Below the pieces are notes generated by a model. That model made no database searches. It was given only the letters and a program-made list of their open reading frames with translations, and was not told the origin of the DNA. Below, piece after piece: positions 1 through 8,417 of a DNA stretch of 64,000 nt. How positions within the stretch are numbered: position 1 is the first letter of the stretch; every line of letters starts with the position of its first letter. Origin of the DNA: Kuenenia sp039794105 (GTDB taxonomy: Bacteria > Planctomycetota > Brocadiia > Brocadiales > Brocadiaceae); NCBI RefSeq assembly GCF_039794105.1, contig NZ_JBDIWA010000013.1, positions 1-64,000 on the forward strand, in the 5' to 3' direction. The position numbers and the translations under genes are program-made.

Positions 1-30
1 ATACAAAATTATGATTTAGATGGAAAAATT

Positions 31-435
31 TTAACCTTTTCCTGATTTGTTTATAGATTGCTTTTGATTTACACACAATTTTCTTTGCGTTTTATTTTCA
101 TTGCTGATCACATTCTCGGACAGCCTGATCAGGTCTGACCCCATTGCCCACCTTGTTAGCCGATTCAGGGTTTCTCCGAAAGGTATCTGTTTTGACAGAA
201 GTATGCCAAAATGTTCTTTTCCTGATTCTGCATACTTGTTTGTGCAATCTTTGAAAATCGCCAATATTAAAGGTGAAGATGGCCCTCTGTCCGGATATGG
301 CATATATTCCAATTGCGCATAATCGGGAATACCCCGATTGTTTACTTCATGGGCGCTGGTTACGTCATAACCTTTCACTCTAAGAGCAAGGGCAATTTTC
401 TTATGAACATCTTCGTCAAGGTAGAGTCTTGCCAT
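31..435 (-). pseudogene. DUF5615 PIN-like toxin with compensated frameshifts
   Basis: The N-terminal 44 residues (MARLYLDEDVHKKIA...) are typical of DUF5615, the PIN-like putative ribonuclease partner of DUF433 antitoxins. From about residue 45 to 67 (bases 237-303) the frame gives atypical sequence, while another minus-strand frame of the same bases reads AIFTFNIGDFQRLH, which matches the family core. After that the original frame resumes with YAESGKEHFGILLSKQIPFGETL, again family-like. The gene therefore carries two shifts whose net effect is a multiple of three, so the ORF stays open but the central Asp-bearing motif is lost. The last third (after about residue 95) also looks off-family. 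It overlaps the upstream antitoxin stop by one base. It is probably a decayed toxin; sequencing error is the alternative. Confidence 0.7.
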
Positions 436-668
436 TATTCAAATTCTTTGTCTATCTCTTCTTTGTTATCAAAATAATAACTAAGGGCATCAAATAATTG
501 CGCGGGGGTTAGGCTTGGATAACCATCAAGTATCTCCTCTATCCCCATGCCTGAACGGTAGTGATTTACAATTGATGCAACGGGAATCCTTGTGCCTTTA
601 ATAATGGCTTTACCCTCATATTTGCCAGGGTCTTTTTCGATATATCGATGTTGTGTACTTGCAAACAT
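435..668 (-). CDS. DUF433 antitoxin
   Basis: A 77-residue protein with the DUF433 core GTRIPVASIVNHYRSGMG...LDGYPSLTPAQLFDALSYY. This is a small winged-helix-like domain that serves as antitoxin or DNA-binding partner of DUF5615 PIN-like proteins. It lies immediately upstream of such a gene, with stop and start overlapping as TAATG, which is the usual cotranscribed antitoxin-first order. Full length for the family and apparently intact, unlike its partner. It probably autoregulates the pair; no operator was recognised in the AT-rich upstream region. Confidence 0.8.
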   Translation of the reverse strand: MFASTQHRYIEKDPGKYEGKAIIKGTRIPVASIVNHYRSGMGIEEILDGYPSLTPAQLFDALSYYFDNKEEIDKEFE

Positions 669-828
669 TTTATACCTCCTTAATCGGAAAGGTAAATAAT
701 ACTATCCGGCTTATAAAAACACAGTCTCTTTTTCTATAAAACGTCGATTACATATTACGCTACTATCCATATAAACTTATGGGTTCGGGTTGCAAACCAC
801 CCATGGATCTTAAGGTTGTCACTGCTTC

Positions 829-1591
829 TTACTTCACCTTTACCTTTAATTTCGCCTTCTTCTTCAAGCCTTTTGGGGAAAATACAATCCCGGCGGCGCC
901 TTTTTTATTATATGCCTTTACAGTAAATGCCGCTTTACCATCCGCATCAGTTGTTGCGCTGGAAGTAACACGGATCTTCTTACTGCTGCGGTTAAGCCTT
1001 GCTTTAAATACCGTGCCTTCCACCGGGCAACCGTCAGTACCCAGCACCGATACGGTTACCGTGTCTGACTGATTCCTCTTAATTACCAACTTCTTCTCAG
1101 GATCTGTCGTAATCGTCTCAGCCGTACACTCTTCATCAGTGGGTGTTGGTGTAGCTGTTGCGGTAACTGTGGGAGTCGGTGACGGCAATGCCGTATCCGC
1201 AGAGAGGTCGCCGTCCAGTTTGGATATAAATACATCATCAGAACTATTAATGTTAATACTATATGCTCCTGAGGTGGTGGGAAAATCAGATGACCCGGTG
1301 TATCCAGTCACATACACATCCCCGCTTGAGTCTATGGACAGAGACAGCGCACGGTCATTACCACCGACTCCCCCCAAAAACGTTGAGGCAATCAAACTGC
1401 CCAGATTACTATCTAACTTTGATACAAATGCATGATCTTTTACACTTAGATCTTCATTAGGCCCAGAGGCATCGTAGGCGTTGGAGGTAGTGGGAAAACT
1501 TGATGAATCCGTATAACCCGTCACATAAACATCCCCGTTTGGGTCTGTGGCTATCGACCATGCATAGTCGTGACCACTATCCTTTTTTGCC
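829..1591 (-). pseudogene. Truncated SBBP beta-propeller / Ig-like surface protein
   Basis: The frame contains two SBBP-type propeller repeats (GDVYVTGYTDSSSFPTTS..., GDVYVTGYTGSSDFPTTSG), a Pro/Thr-rich linker (PSPTPTVTATATPTPT) and one C-terminal Ig-like (Big_1-type) domain beginning CTAETITTDPEKK. A third repeat (SGHDYAWSIATDPNGDVYVTG) is readable upstream of the first ATG at 1524, and the frame stays open up to the stop codon of the neighbouring toxin gene at 1592. Intact relatives have a signal peptide and many more propeller blades, so this is a 3' remnant cut off where the toxin-antitoxin pair lies. The Ig domain resembles those of the protein at 50820-52376. Extracellular in the intact form. 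Confidence 0.8.
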
Positions 1592-1939
1592 TTACAAAAA
1601 CAAAAATTCTCTTAAACCATCCTCTGGAATTTCCTTTATATTGCTCTTGATAATCTTTTCTTCTTCTCCGTCATGAAAATGTTTTGGAAATGTTCTTGTA
1701 TACTGCCATTTTTTATGAGTGGCGTTATCATGGCGATATATTAAACCGTCTATATGTTTCCTTTCCCAATGGTAACTATACCGTCCACCGATTTTTAAAG
1801 AATACCATACATCAATGAAACTGCTGTCTTTGAGAATAATTCTACATTGATTAATGTCTGTAATTATCATGTCTTCAACAATATCATTAAATTCAATTTC
1901 TGCTATTTCTTTCAGCTTTCCGATATCAGCGATCATCAA
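1592..1939 (-). CDS. TumE-like (DUF6516) toxin
   Basis: A 115-residue protein with the pattern of DUF6516/TumE toxins: hydrophobic strands IIITDINQCRIILKDSSFIDVWYS, then GGRYSYHWERKHIDGLIYRHDNATHKKW and a C-terminal FPKHFHDG motif. The family is the toxin of small type II modules; the molecular target is not settled. It overlaps the upstream antitoxin gene by four bases (ATGA), which indicates translational coupling. Its stop codon lies directly against the truncated surface-protein frame, so the pair seems to mark the deletion or insertion boundary. Confidence 0.65.
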   Translation of the reverse strand: MMIADIGKLKEIAEIEFNDIVEDMIITDINQCRIILKDSSFIDVWYSLKIGGRYSYHWERKHIDGLIYRHDNATHKKWQYTRTFPKHFHDGEEEKIIKSNIKEIPEDGLREFLFL

Positions 1940-2193
1940 AGAGTCCTCAAGGCTTCCTCAAGCTCGTCTTTTTTGAACTCAAGATGGTCAAGTTTTTGAA
2001 AATCCTGCCAGGTATCCTTTTCTTCAATTTCACCTTTTCTATATAACTCCTCAAACTCTTCTACAGAGGGAACTCCATATTTTGTTCGTATTTTAAATAT
2101 CTCGGATTTTATTTCTCTCAGTTTTCTTTCCAGAAAAAGCTTTATACCTTCCCTTAGCATCTCTTCCCTTGAAAGATTTAACTTTTCAGCCAA
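1936..2193 (-). CDS. TumA-like antitoxin
   Basis: An 85-residue, highly charged, mostly helical protein. The N-terminus (MAEKLNLSREEMLREGIKLFLERKL) resembles ribbon-helix-helix or helix-turn-helix antitoxins. The acidic C-terminal half (EEFEELYRKGEIEEKDTWQDFQKLDHLEFKKDELEEAL) is the type that wraps a toxin. It is positioned as the first gene of a pair with the DUF6516-like toxin, overlapping it by four bases. Assignment is mainly by context and size; the family itself is poorly conserved. Confidence 0.6.
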   Translation of the reverse strand: MAEKLNLSREEMLREGIKLFLERKLREIKSEIFKIRTKYGVPSVEEFEELYRKGEIEEKDTWQDFQKLDHLEFKKDELEEALRTL

Positions 2194-2569
2194 GACATCT
2201 AATTCTTTTGTTTTTTAATTGCATAATTTATCTCCTGCTATAAATCCGTTCATTTTAGAACTGATATTCCATTTCTCATTTGCTATTACCACAATTTTCA
2301 TTGTGTGATTTTAGTCCGGATATTCCAAATTTATTCCCTTATGTTTATTACTCTCTCTACTGACTTCGGATCGTCTTCACTCTTAGTATTGTTAGATGTC
2401 CTGGATTTGTTTTGAATTTTATGCTTTGTAATGAGAATTTTCTTCGTCATTGGCCATTGGTAATTTAACGTTTGGGAATTTCAAGCTGTTCATGTAGTGA
2501 CAAGGCACGCCTTGTCACTACATTGTTGAAGAACGTGCCCATCAAAATAACAAAATTGATACGATTTTT
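2194..2569. other. Intergenic region with 30-bp palindrome
   Basis: No gene seen. The region contains AT-rich sequence and, at 2493-2522, a near-perfect palindrome with 14-base arms (TGTAGTGACAAGGC / GCCTTGTCACTACA) and a two-base loop. Bases around 2400-2440 resemble 57415-57460, part of another dispersed repeat. The palindrome shares its TGTAG...CTACA ends with one at 5673-5702. Confidence 0.7.
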
Positions 2570-3634
2570 TTACCTGCGGAGTTTTATGTACTCAATATCT
2601 CTCATTTCATACTTGCCCAAGCCCTTCTTCCCGGCATTGGCGATGTGTTTTGCTTTTTGCGATACAGGCATCAAGCGGTTTTCCCTGCGTTTTGCATCTA
2701 TTATATCAAGCCCTATCCGGTCTATTGCCACAGGGTCTGTTCCGAAAAACAACTGTTCCTCATTCCATATAGTGTTGGAGGCCTTGGGTCTGGGGCCTCC
2801 CAAGAAGCAGGCCTGTAATGCGTCAACAATATGCAGGCGCAGTTTATCCTTAATGGCAGGATGGGCGCAGACCTCCGCCGAAGCAGGGTCGCAGTAATAG
2901 GGTGAAGAATGAAACCGCGGGGTGTTATTTATTACGCCAAATCCGATATTTTTGAGACACAGGGTTACGCCGGCAATGCCGTGGTCTTTCATTACCGGCA
3001 CATTAATAATGGCAGTAGTCTGCTGCGTGACGATCCTGCTGAAAAGCGACCTTGCGCCGTCATCCTGGCGTAATTTCGGGTCATCATCGTGCGATTCGTA
3101 ATAAACATCCCTGTCGTATCCTGCAGTATGTTCCGTACCGTAATACCGCACGCCTTTGGTTCCTCTGTTTACCCCATAGCCTGCACTGACCAGATGTTCT
3201 TCAAAACGGTCCCAGACGATAATATTATTTTCCTTAACACCTGCAGCAAGCAGTCCGGTTATGATAGCGTTTACCACTTCCGGTCTGGTAGAAAGCAATT
3301 TGCCGCCTATCGGGTTGATCTTGACGCCTACAACATCCTCCGGTGTAAAAAAACAGCGCCAGGCGTCTTTAGTGGTTTTTTTGCCGGTAAGTGCAAACAT
3401 TCCTTCATCCACCATTTTATCAACCCGTATTTGATCAGGGGCGCCCTTGCTTATAATCCCGAGGTCTTTTACGGCAATAACCCTGCTCTTTGATATCATA
3501 TCGGTATCAGAATCTGCGCCAAATGCTTCTCTGAAACCATTAATACCCATAGCGCCTATTCCGGCACCAATGGCGCCTATCGCGGTGTTCTTTAAAAAAT
3601 CCCTGCGTGAGAAATGATTGTTTTTTAAATCCAT
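2570..3634 (-). CDS. Tat-exported DUF362 protein
   Basis: 354 residues. The N-terminus NNHFSRRDFLKNTAIGAIGAGIGAMG is a twin-arginine signal (SRRDFLK) followed by a hydrophobic Gly/Ala stretch, so export as a folded, probably cofactor-bearing protein is expected. The body matches DUF362: VGVKINPIGGKLLSTRPEVVNAIITGLLAAGV, then VPVMKDHGIAGVTLCLKNIGFGV and a C-terminal FFGTDPVAIDRIGLDIIDAKR segment. DUF362 proteins are often fused to ferredoxin domains, but no Cys cluster is seen here. Biochemical role unknown. Single gene, with a good AGGAGG-like site just upstream of its start. Confidence 0.8.
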   Translation of the reverse strand: MDLKNNHFSRRDFLKNTAIGAIGAGIGAMGINGFREAFGADSDTDMISKSRVIAVKDLGIISKGAPDQIRVDKMVDEGMFALTGKKTTKDAWRCFFTPEDVVGVKINPIGGKLLSTRPEVVNAIITGLLAAGVKENNIIVWDRFEEHLVSAGYGVNRGTKGVRYYGTEHTAGYDRDVYYESHDDDPKLRQDDGARSLFSRIVTQQTTAIINVPVMKDHGIAGVTLCLKNIGFGVINNTPRFHSSPYYCDPASAEVCAHPAIKDKLRLHIVDALQACFLGGPRPKASNTIWNEEQLFFGTDPVAIDRIGLDIIDAKRRENRLMPVSQKAKHIANAGKKGLGKYEMRDIEYIKLRR

Positions 3635-3672
3635 AACATCCTCCTCTTTAAAATGTTAAGAAATTAATGAAA

Positions 3673-5061
3673 CTACATATTTTTCTTTAATTCATACCTT
3701 TCAATCACGCCGGCGCCAACGCTGTCGCCCCACACGTTCACTGCTGTGCGGAATCTGTCTAAAAGCCAATCAATTGCCAGGATTAATCCAATGCCTTCGA
3801 TGGGTAAACCAACGGATTTGAGCACTATTACCATAGTAATTAATCCCGCCTCCGGAATGCCTGCAGCGCCTATGGCAGCAAGTGTTGCGGTAACAAATAT
3901 AATGATTTGCATTGCGGGCGTCATGGTTATTCCATATACCTGGGCGATAAATATCGCGGTAACTGCTTCGTAGAGAGCCGTTCCGTCCATATTTATTGTT
4001 GCTCCTAACGGAAGGACAAAACTTGCAGTTCTATTGCTAATTTTATTTTTTTCTTCGGCGCATTGCATGGTAAGCGGAAGAGTCGCCGAGCTGGACGCCG
4101 TAGAAAATGCATTTAGCAAGGCGGCGCTCATGCCTTTTCCAAAAATAACAGGACTCCTTTTCCCGAATATTTTTAGTATGAGTGGCAAAATAACGAAACC
4201 GTGAATGGCAAGACCAATTAATACCGTAAAAAAATATTTTCCAAGCAACCACAATTCAGGAACGAATCCGCTGAATCCCCCTGCCTGTCCAACCCTGGAA
4301 GAAATCAACCCGAAAATACCAATAGGCGCAATATACAGCACCCAGTGTGTGATTTTCATAACCGCATCATTGAGGATAGAAATGACATTAACCGCAGATT
4401 GGGCTTTTGGTCCTAATGCAGATAATGACATACCAATTAAGAGGGAAAAGACAATTAATGGCAGAATCTCCATTTGAGCCATTGCGGCAAAAATATTATG
4501 AGGCAACATCCCCTGCTTCCCGCTTTCTTTGTCGCCTATTAGTATTTGTCTAAAAACTTCTCCCATCGTATCCTCATTGACATCATAGGAATTATTTTCC
4601 TGTATTGTGTAAGATGCGTCAAGATGGATTTCCCCTGTCGATAACCCTTTCCCTGGCTGAATAATGTTTACCAGGGTAATCCCGATCAGTACGGCAATAC
4701 ATGTCGTTGTCAGGTAATAAACGATAGTGCGCCAGCCAAGTGTCCCAAGACTGCGAAGATCGCCGAGATTTGTTATTCCAACAATAAGCGATAAAATAAC
4801 AATGGGAATTACAAGCATCATTAATGCGTTGATGAATATTTCGCCCAACAGGGAAAATTTGACTGCTATGTCAGGAACGAATCCCCCCGTTACCATACCT
4901 GCAACTACCGCAATAATAATATACAATATTATTTTTGAACGCTTGTTTGCCGGTTTTGCCTGCAAGGGGGAATATTCATGGTTTGGAAGGATTTGTGTCA
5001 TGGTAATTATAGTATTATTCTGTAAAAACCTATTTTTTTTGTAGGTTTTTCTTTGTGCCAT
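3673..5061 (-). CDS. Dicarboxylate/amino acid:cation symporter (DAACS)
   Basis: A 462-residue polytopic membrane protein of the glutamate/aspartate (GltP/DctA) family. Visible hallmarks are the Ser-rich re-entrant loop STASSSATLPLTMQCAEE, the substrate and sodium-site motif INMDGTALYEAVTAIFIAQ, and the C-terminal GIPEAGLITMVIVL ... DWLLDRFRTAVNVWGDSVGAGVIE. It takes up acidic amino acids or C4-dicarboxylates with Na+ or H+. The first about 35 residues are hydrophilic and Lys-rich. A start at the internal Met (position 5001) would remove 20 of them; neither start has a clear ribosome site. Monocistronic. Confidence 0.92.
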   Translation of the reverse strand: MAQRKTYKKNRFLQNNTIITMTQILPNHEYSPLQAKPANKRSKIILYIIIAVVAGMVTGGFVPDIAVKFSLLGEIFINALMMLVIPIVILSLIVGITNLGDLRSLGTLGWRTIVYYLTTTCIAVLIGITLVNIIQPGKGLSTGEIHLDASYTIQENNSYDVNEDTMGEVFRQILIGDKESGKQGMLPHNIFAAMAQMEILPLIVFSLLIGMSLSALGPKAQSAVNVISILNDAVMKITHWVLYIAPIGIFGLISSRVGQAGGFSGFVPELWLLGKYFFTVLIGLAIHGFVILPLILKIFGKRSPVIFGKGMSAALLNAFSTASSSATLPLTMQCAEEKNKISNRTASFVLPLGATINMDGTALYEAVTAIFIAQVYGITMTPAMQIIIFVTATLAAIGAAGIPEAGLITMVIVLKSVGLPIEGIGLILAIDWLLDRFRTAVNVWGDSVGAGVIERYELKKNM

Positions 5062-5153
5062 TTGTGGTTAAGCTCTTTTTGGTTCCTGAACCCGCAATGA
5101 GAGAGTGCCTTCGTAAGAATATTCTGGCAATTCCGGCAAATGTTTCGGCCCTG

Positions 5154-5621
5154 CTATTCTTCTGCAATTCCTGCAATTTCTGCTGTTTGGCAAATCGTTA
5201 CATCGTCGCCAATGGAAATTATTCCCCCTTTTATCACACTGCATTTTACCCCACAACGCCAAAACGATTCCAGAGAACCCATTAACCCATGCGCAATCTC
5301 ATCCATGCGCCAGCACGGCGTTGTCTTTCCATTTATTTTCAAAACAACAGATCCTATGCGCAGGAAAGCATCTTTCGTATCAAAAAGAGACACCCCTTCT
5401 ATAAACAAATTCGCCCTTCTGCTTGTCCAGGGCAATATCTTCTTTATGTCGGCACATGCTTCGTCCCATGCCTCACGTGCTAATACCGTGATTTGTCTTT
5501 TTTTAATACTTCCTTTATAATCGTTTTCAATACCATCGTTAATAGTAACATGCGCCTCGTTAACGATAATCATCGGCTCGCGTGAAGCCTTTTTTAAAGC
5601 AATACCGAGTAGTTTTCCCAT
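5154..5621 (-). CDS. MOSC domain protein
   Basis: A 155-residue stand-alone MOSC (MoCo sulfurase C-terminal) domain: GKLLGIALKKASREPM at the N-terminus, the core ITVLAREAWDEA ... SRRANLFIEGVSLFD ... AFLRIGSVVLKI, and the C-terminal FWRCGVKCSVIKGGIISIGDDV. In YiiM-type and eukaryotic relatives this domain handles molybdenum cofactor or carries a sulfur on a conserved Cys; here the two Cys in WRCGVKC are candidates. Cytosolic. No molybdopterin genes adjoin it, so the substrate is not suggested by context. Confidence 0.85.
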   Translation of the reverse strand: MGKLLGIALKKASREPMIIVNEAHVTINDGIENDYKGSIKKRQITVLAREAWDEACADIKKILPWTSRRANLFIEGVSLFDTKDAFLRIGSVVLKINGKTTPCWRMDEIAHGLMGSLESFWRCGVKCSVIKGGIISIGDDVTICQTAEIAGIAEE

Positions 5622-5672
5622 AATATTTTTCTACAATACCGAGTTAACCATTATGTTGTCCTTCTCAAGAGA

Positions 5673-5702
5673 TGTAGAGACGCACGGCCGTGCGTCTCTA
5701 CA
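5673..5702. repeat. 30-bp perfect palindrome
   Basis: Reads TGTAGAGACGCACGG followed by its exact reverse complement, with no loop. Its outer arm supplies the TAG stop (5698-5700) of the histidine-kinase remnant. Similar in ends and size to the palindrome at 2493-2522, so the two are probably members of one dispersed palindromic family rather than ordinary terminators, as no U-run follows. Confidence 0.8.
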
Positions 5703-6013
5703 GGAAGGAATTGCGGGATGTGTAAAACGCCGTTGGGTTTTCGTCTTTCAAAACCCCGCCTAATTCAATCTTAAAAGCAGCCCCTTTTCCTTCATCACTT
5801 TCCACCCAGATAGCACCGCCCTGTGCTTCAACAGCAATTTTGCAAAATGCAAGGCCAATGCTCATCCATACCTTCTCTTTCCCGTAACAGTTTCCATCTG
5901 AAAATATTTTTCAAATATCTTCTCTCGTAATAGTTCAGCGCCTTCCTCTAAACTAATAAGCGCTAAGTTGTTTTTAATATTTTTTATATGGAGTCCAATA
6001 TCGAAAATAGGCA
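5698..6013 (-). pseudogene. Histidine kinase C-terminal remnant
   Basis: Minus-strand translation gives GMSIGLAFCKIAVEAQGGAIWVESDEGKGAAFKIEL, the G2 box and end of a HATPase_c domain. Just upstream, in a different frame, is LREKIFEKYFQMETVTGKR, the F-box region that normally precedes it. A frameshift at roughly 5860-5880 separates the two, no start or dimerisation domain is present, and the upstream side is cut off by the glycosyltransferase gene ending at 6044. The stop comes from a palindromic repeat. A decayed sensor kinase whose upstream part is gone. Confidence 0.75.
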
Positions 6014-6043
6014 ATCGGCAGTCTAATTCCGGATTTTACCCTC

Positions 6044-6829
6044 TCATATGTTAGAAAAATTTGCTACTTTTTCCCTTTCTCTTTTCCCGTCAAGTTCTGT
6101 TTCTATAATTTTTTTATAATACTCTAATCTTGTTTCAGCGTTTGCTAAATTGCCATGAAACCGTTTCGTAAGGTCTTTGTAGATAAGTTTAACCGGCAGT
6201 TCCCTTACTTCCAGTCCCGCCTTCCATGCCTGTATCCATAACTGTACCGGCATGCCATAGCCGGGTTCCGTCAGGATTAAATTCTTTAATTTTTGCACCT
6301 TATATGCCTTAAAACCGCAAAAAGCATCGGTAAGTTGAAATCCGGTAATATCATTTAACAACTGTGTAACTGCCATATTAATGCGATAGCGGTCATGAGG
6401 CACTTCCTGACGGCTATTGACCGGAAGAAGATATCTGGATCCTGAAAGTATATCATAATCGCGAAAAGGCATTTTGCTTAAAAATTGCGGAATTTCCTCC
6501 GGTTCGTGCTGTCCGTCAGCATCTATAGTCACCAGGTAATCATAATCATTATTTATCGCAAAATTGAACGCATCGATGATAGTTTGCCCATAACCTAAAT
6601 TCCTTTGATGTCTAATGACATGTATGCCCTGTATGTACTTTAAACTACTATCAATATCATTGGTAGATCCATCGTCCAGCGCCAGTACCTCCACTCCGAC
6701 CTTTTTTACCCTTTGAATAATGTCATAAGCATCACTTTCATTGAAAACTGGTATTGCCACTAAATTTTTTAATTTTTCATTTTTTCTCATTTCTATCCAT
6801 TCGTCAATCACATCTGTAACTTGCAACAA
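6044..6829 (-). CDS. Family 2 glycosyltransferase (DPM-like)
   Basis: A 261-residue GT-A fold glycosyltransferase. NLVAIPVFNESDAYDIIQRV, LALDDGSTNDI, HQRNLGYGQTIIDAFN and DYLVTIDADGQHEPEEIPQFL give the nucleotide-binding and DxD-type (DADGQH) motifs of dolichyl-phosphate-mannose-synthase-like enzymes. There are no C-terminal transmembrane segments, so it is a cytosolic or peripheral enzyme that probably glycosylates a lipid carrier. The annotated start is TTG; the ATG at 6793 (MRKNEKLKNL) is an equally good start and fits the family length. Preceded by a dispersed repeat. Confidence 0.85.
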   Translation of the reverse strand: MLQVTDVIDEWIEMRKNEKLKNLVAIPVFNESDAYDIIQRVKKVGVEVLALDDGSTNDIDSSLKYIQGIHVIRHQRNLGYGQTIIDAFNFAINNDYDYLVTIDADGQHEPEEIPQFLSKMPFRDYDILSGSRYLLPVNSRQEVPHDRYRINMAVTQLLNDITGFQLTDAFCGFKAYKVQKLKNLILTEPGYGMPVQLWIQAWKAGLEVRELPVKLIYKDLTKRFHGNLANAETRLEYYKKIIETELDGKREREKVANFSNI

Positions 6830-6951
6830 TCAACACAAACCATTCTTTCCGCCAAAACATGAAACGGTAAAATACGCTTCTTCAGGATATCGCTTGCTGC
6901 GTTTTCGGAGGGCGGTTAAGAATGCCACAATTATCAGGAAGGCAAATATTG

Positions 6952-7075
6952 GAACTTCTTAATAAGTTGAGGTTTTTATAATAATTTCCACATTACACAG
7001 TCGGCAATCGGCAATCGGCAATTTGCCGACTGCCGACCATACAGTATTCTCCATTAATAATTGGAGCGTTTAACG
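6952..7075. repeat. MITE-like interspersed repeat, inverted copy of 33781-33916
   Basis: Begins AACTTCTTAATAAGTTGAGGT, then TTTTTATAATAATTTC, a run of GGCAATC motifs forming a hairpin (TCGGCAATC ... GCCGACTGCCGA) and ACAGTATTCTCCATTAATAA. Read in reverse complement, the same order of blocks occurs at 33781-33916, where both terminal inverted repeats survive. Here the right terminus has degenerated. Confidence 0.7.
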
Positions 7076-7136
7076 GTTACGTTTTTAGAAATTCAGTGGT
7101 AATTTAATTATGGTGGGGACTGAAAATCTTCAACCC

Positions 7137-7448
7137 TTACTTCATAAGGGAATGAATTCTCCTGGTGTCTTGTAATGCTTTTTCCATTGGTACGAGTGGC
7201 GTAATTTCTATATCTGTAAAAAAAGGGAAGAGTGGCAACTTTGCTACAATCTCTTCCACTTCTTCATTCGACTCGGCGTCGATAATCGCTGCGGCGCCTC
7301 TCCTGCCTGAAAGTTTTCCGCCTGCCACAATCTTTCCCCGCCTCTGATACCGTGAAAAATACTCCCACTCTTTTATCACATACCCCAGAAAATCCTTCAC
7401 CGGCATTTGCGGCATTTGTTTTACTTCAACTTTTAAAAGAAACAACAT
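7137..7448 (-). CDS. Muconolactone isomerase-like small protein
   Basis: Starting at the ATG at 7448, which has a purine-rich AAGGGG site upstream, gives 103 residues close to the size of muconolactone delta-isomerase (about 95). Sequence features are MLFLLKVEVKQMPQMPVKDFLGYVIKEWEY, then GKIVAGGKLSGRRGAAAIIDAESNEEVEEIVAKLPLFPFFTDIEITPLVPMEKAL, a ferredoxin-like alpha+beta fold ending in the family's LPLFPF...I.PL signature. The frame extends upstream to 7505. No aromatic-degradation genes are nearby, so actual substrate is unknown; it may be a dimeric stress-type protein. It ends 75 bases into a divergence-free gap downstream of fabG and may be cotranscribed with it. Confidence 0.7.
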   Translation of the reverse strand: MLFLLKVEVKQMPQMPVKDFLGYVIKEWEYFSRYQRRGKIVAGGKLSGRRGAAAIIDAESNEEVEEIVAKLPLFPFFTDIEITPLVPMEKALQDTRRIHSLMK

Positions 7449-7523
7449 CTCTTTTTCCCCTTCAATTGTTAAAAGCGCCATTTTATAAAACACCTTTCTT
7501 ATCACTTCTCCCTAAAATAGCAA

Positions 7524-8267
7524 CTACATTGCCAAGCCGCCATCAACATTAATTACCTGGCCGGTAATGTATTTTGCATCTTCAGATAAGAGGAATTTTA
7601 CCAATTTTGCAACTTCCTCCGGCAAACCAAATCTTTTTACCGGAATCATTTCAATCATCTTTGTTTTATATTCCTGCGGCAAAACGCCCGTCATGTCCGT
7701 TTCAATAAATCCACAGGCAATGGCATTCACCGTAATATTCGCCTTGCCCACCTCCTTTGCCAATGCCTTGGTAAAGCCAATCATGCCAGCCTTGGAGGAA
7801 GAATAATTCACCTGACCGGCCATCCCCATAATGCCGCTTACCGATGTTATATTGACAATGCTGCCGGACTTCTGTTTTATCAAAGGCATTATCAATGCCT
7901 TTGAGAAATTGTATACGCTTTTAAGATTGGTATTTATTACGTCATCCCAGTCACTTTCCGACATAAGCGCCAGGAGTTTGTCACGGGTGATGCCTGCATT
8001 GTTTATCAGAAAATCTACTTTCCCAAATAACTCTTTCACTTCCTTTACCATATCTTTTGCGCCGTTAAAACTCACCGCATCCACCTGAAACGACTTCCCT
8101 TTCACTCCCAATGTTTCAATTTCCTTCACCAGCGCATTGGCAGCCTCCGCATTTTTGCTGTAATTAAAGGCAACATTGCAACCATTCTTTGCAAGTTCCC
8201 ATACAATAGCTTTGCCAATCCCACGTGTACCGCCAGTTACAATGGCTACCTTGTCCTTGAATTGCAT
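7524..8267 (-). CDS. fabG: 3-oxoacyl-ACP reductase (SDR)
   Basis: A 247-residue short-chain dehydrogenase. TGGTRGIGKAI (residues 11-21) is the NADPH-binding glycine motif; NNAGITRD (89-96) is the structural motif; Ser142, Tyr155 and Lys159 form the catalytic set in TSVSGIMGMAGQVNYSSSKAG; the C-terminus ITGQVINVDGGLAM is classic FabG. It reduces 3-oxoacyl-ACP to 3-hydroxyacyl-ACP in fatty acid elongation. It lies about 16 kb from the acp-fabZ-ketosynthase cluster, which has no reductase of its own and so may depend on this or another copy. The small isomerase-like gene follows after a 75-base gap. Confidence 0.93.
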   Translation of the reverse strand: MQFKDKVAIVTGGTRGIGKAIVWELAKNGCNVAFNYSKNAEAANALVKEIETLGVKGKSFQVDAVSFNGAKDMVKEVKELFGKVDFLINNAGITRDKLLALMSESDWDDVINTNLKSVYNFSKALIMPLIKQKSGSIVNITSVSGIMGMAGQVNYSSSKAGMIGFTKALAKEVGKANITVNAIACGFIETDMTGVLPQEYKTKMIEMIPVKRFGLPEEVAKLVKFLLSEDAKYITGQVINVDGGLAM

Positions 8268-8417
8268 AAAAAATCTCCCGTAGTAATTTGTTTAATAAAT
8301 AATTTCGAAAAACATTACAGGCACATTAAAATTTTTGATGGAAAAACCCTTTCAAATCTCCGAATCCCAGGCGCATCCCATTACAAGCACCCTCATCGCC
8401 GGGTTGTTATCGATCAA

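Noticed and set aside
779..1460. Plus-strand frames over the surface-protein remnant
   Set aside because: Shadows of the propeller and Ig coding frame on the minus strand.
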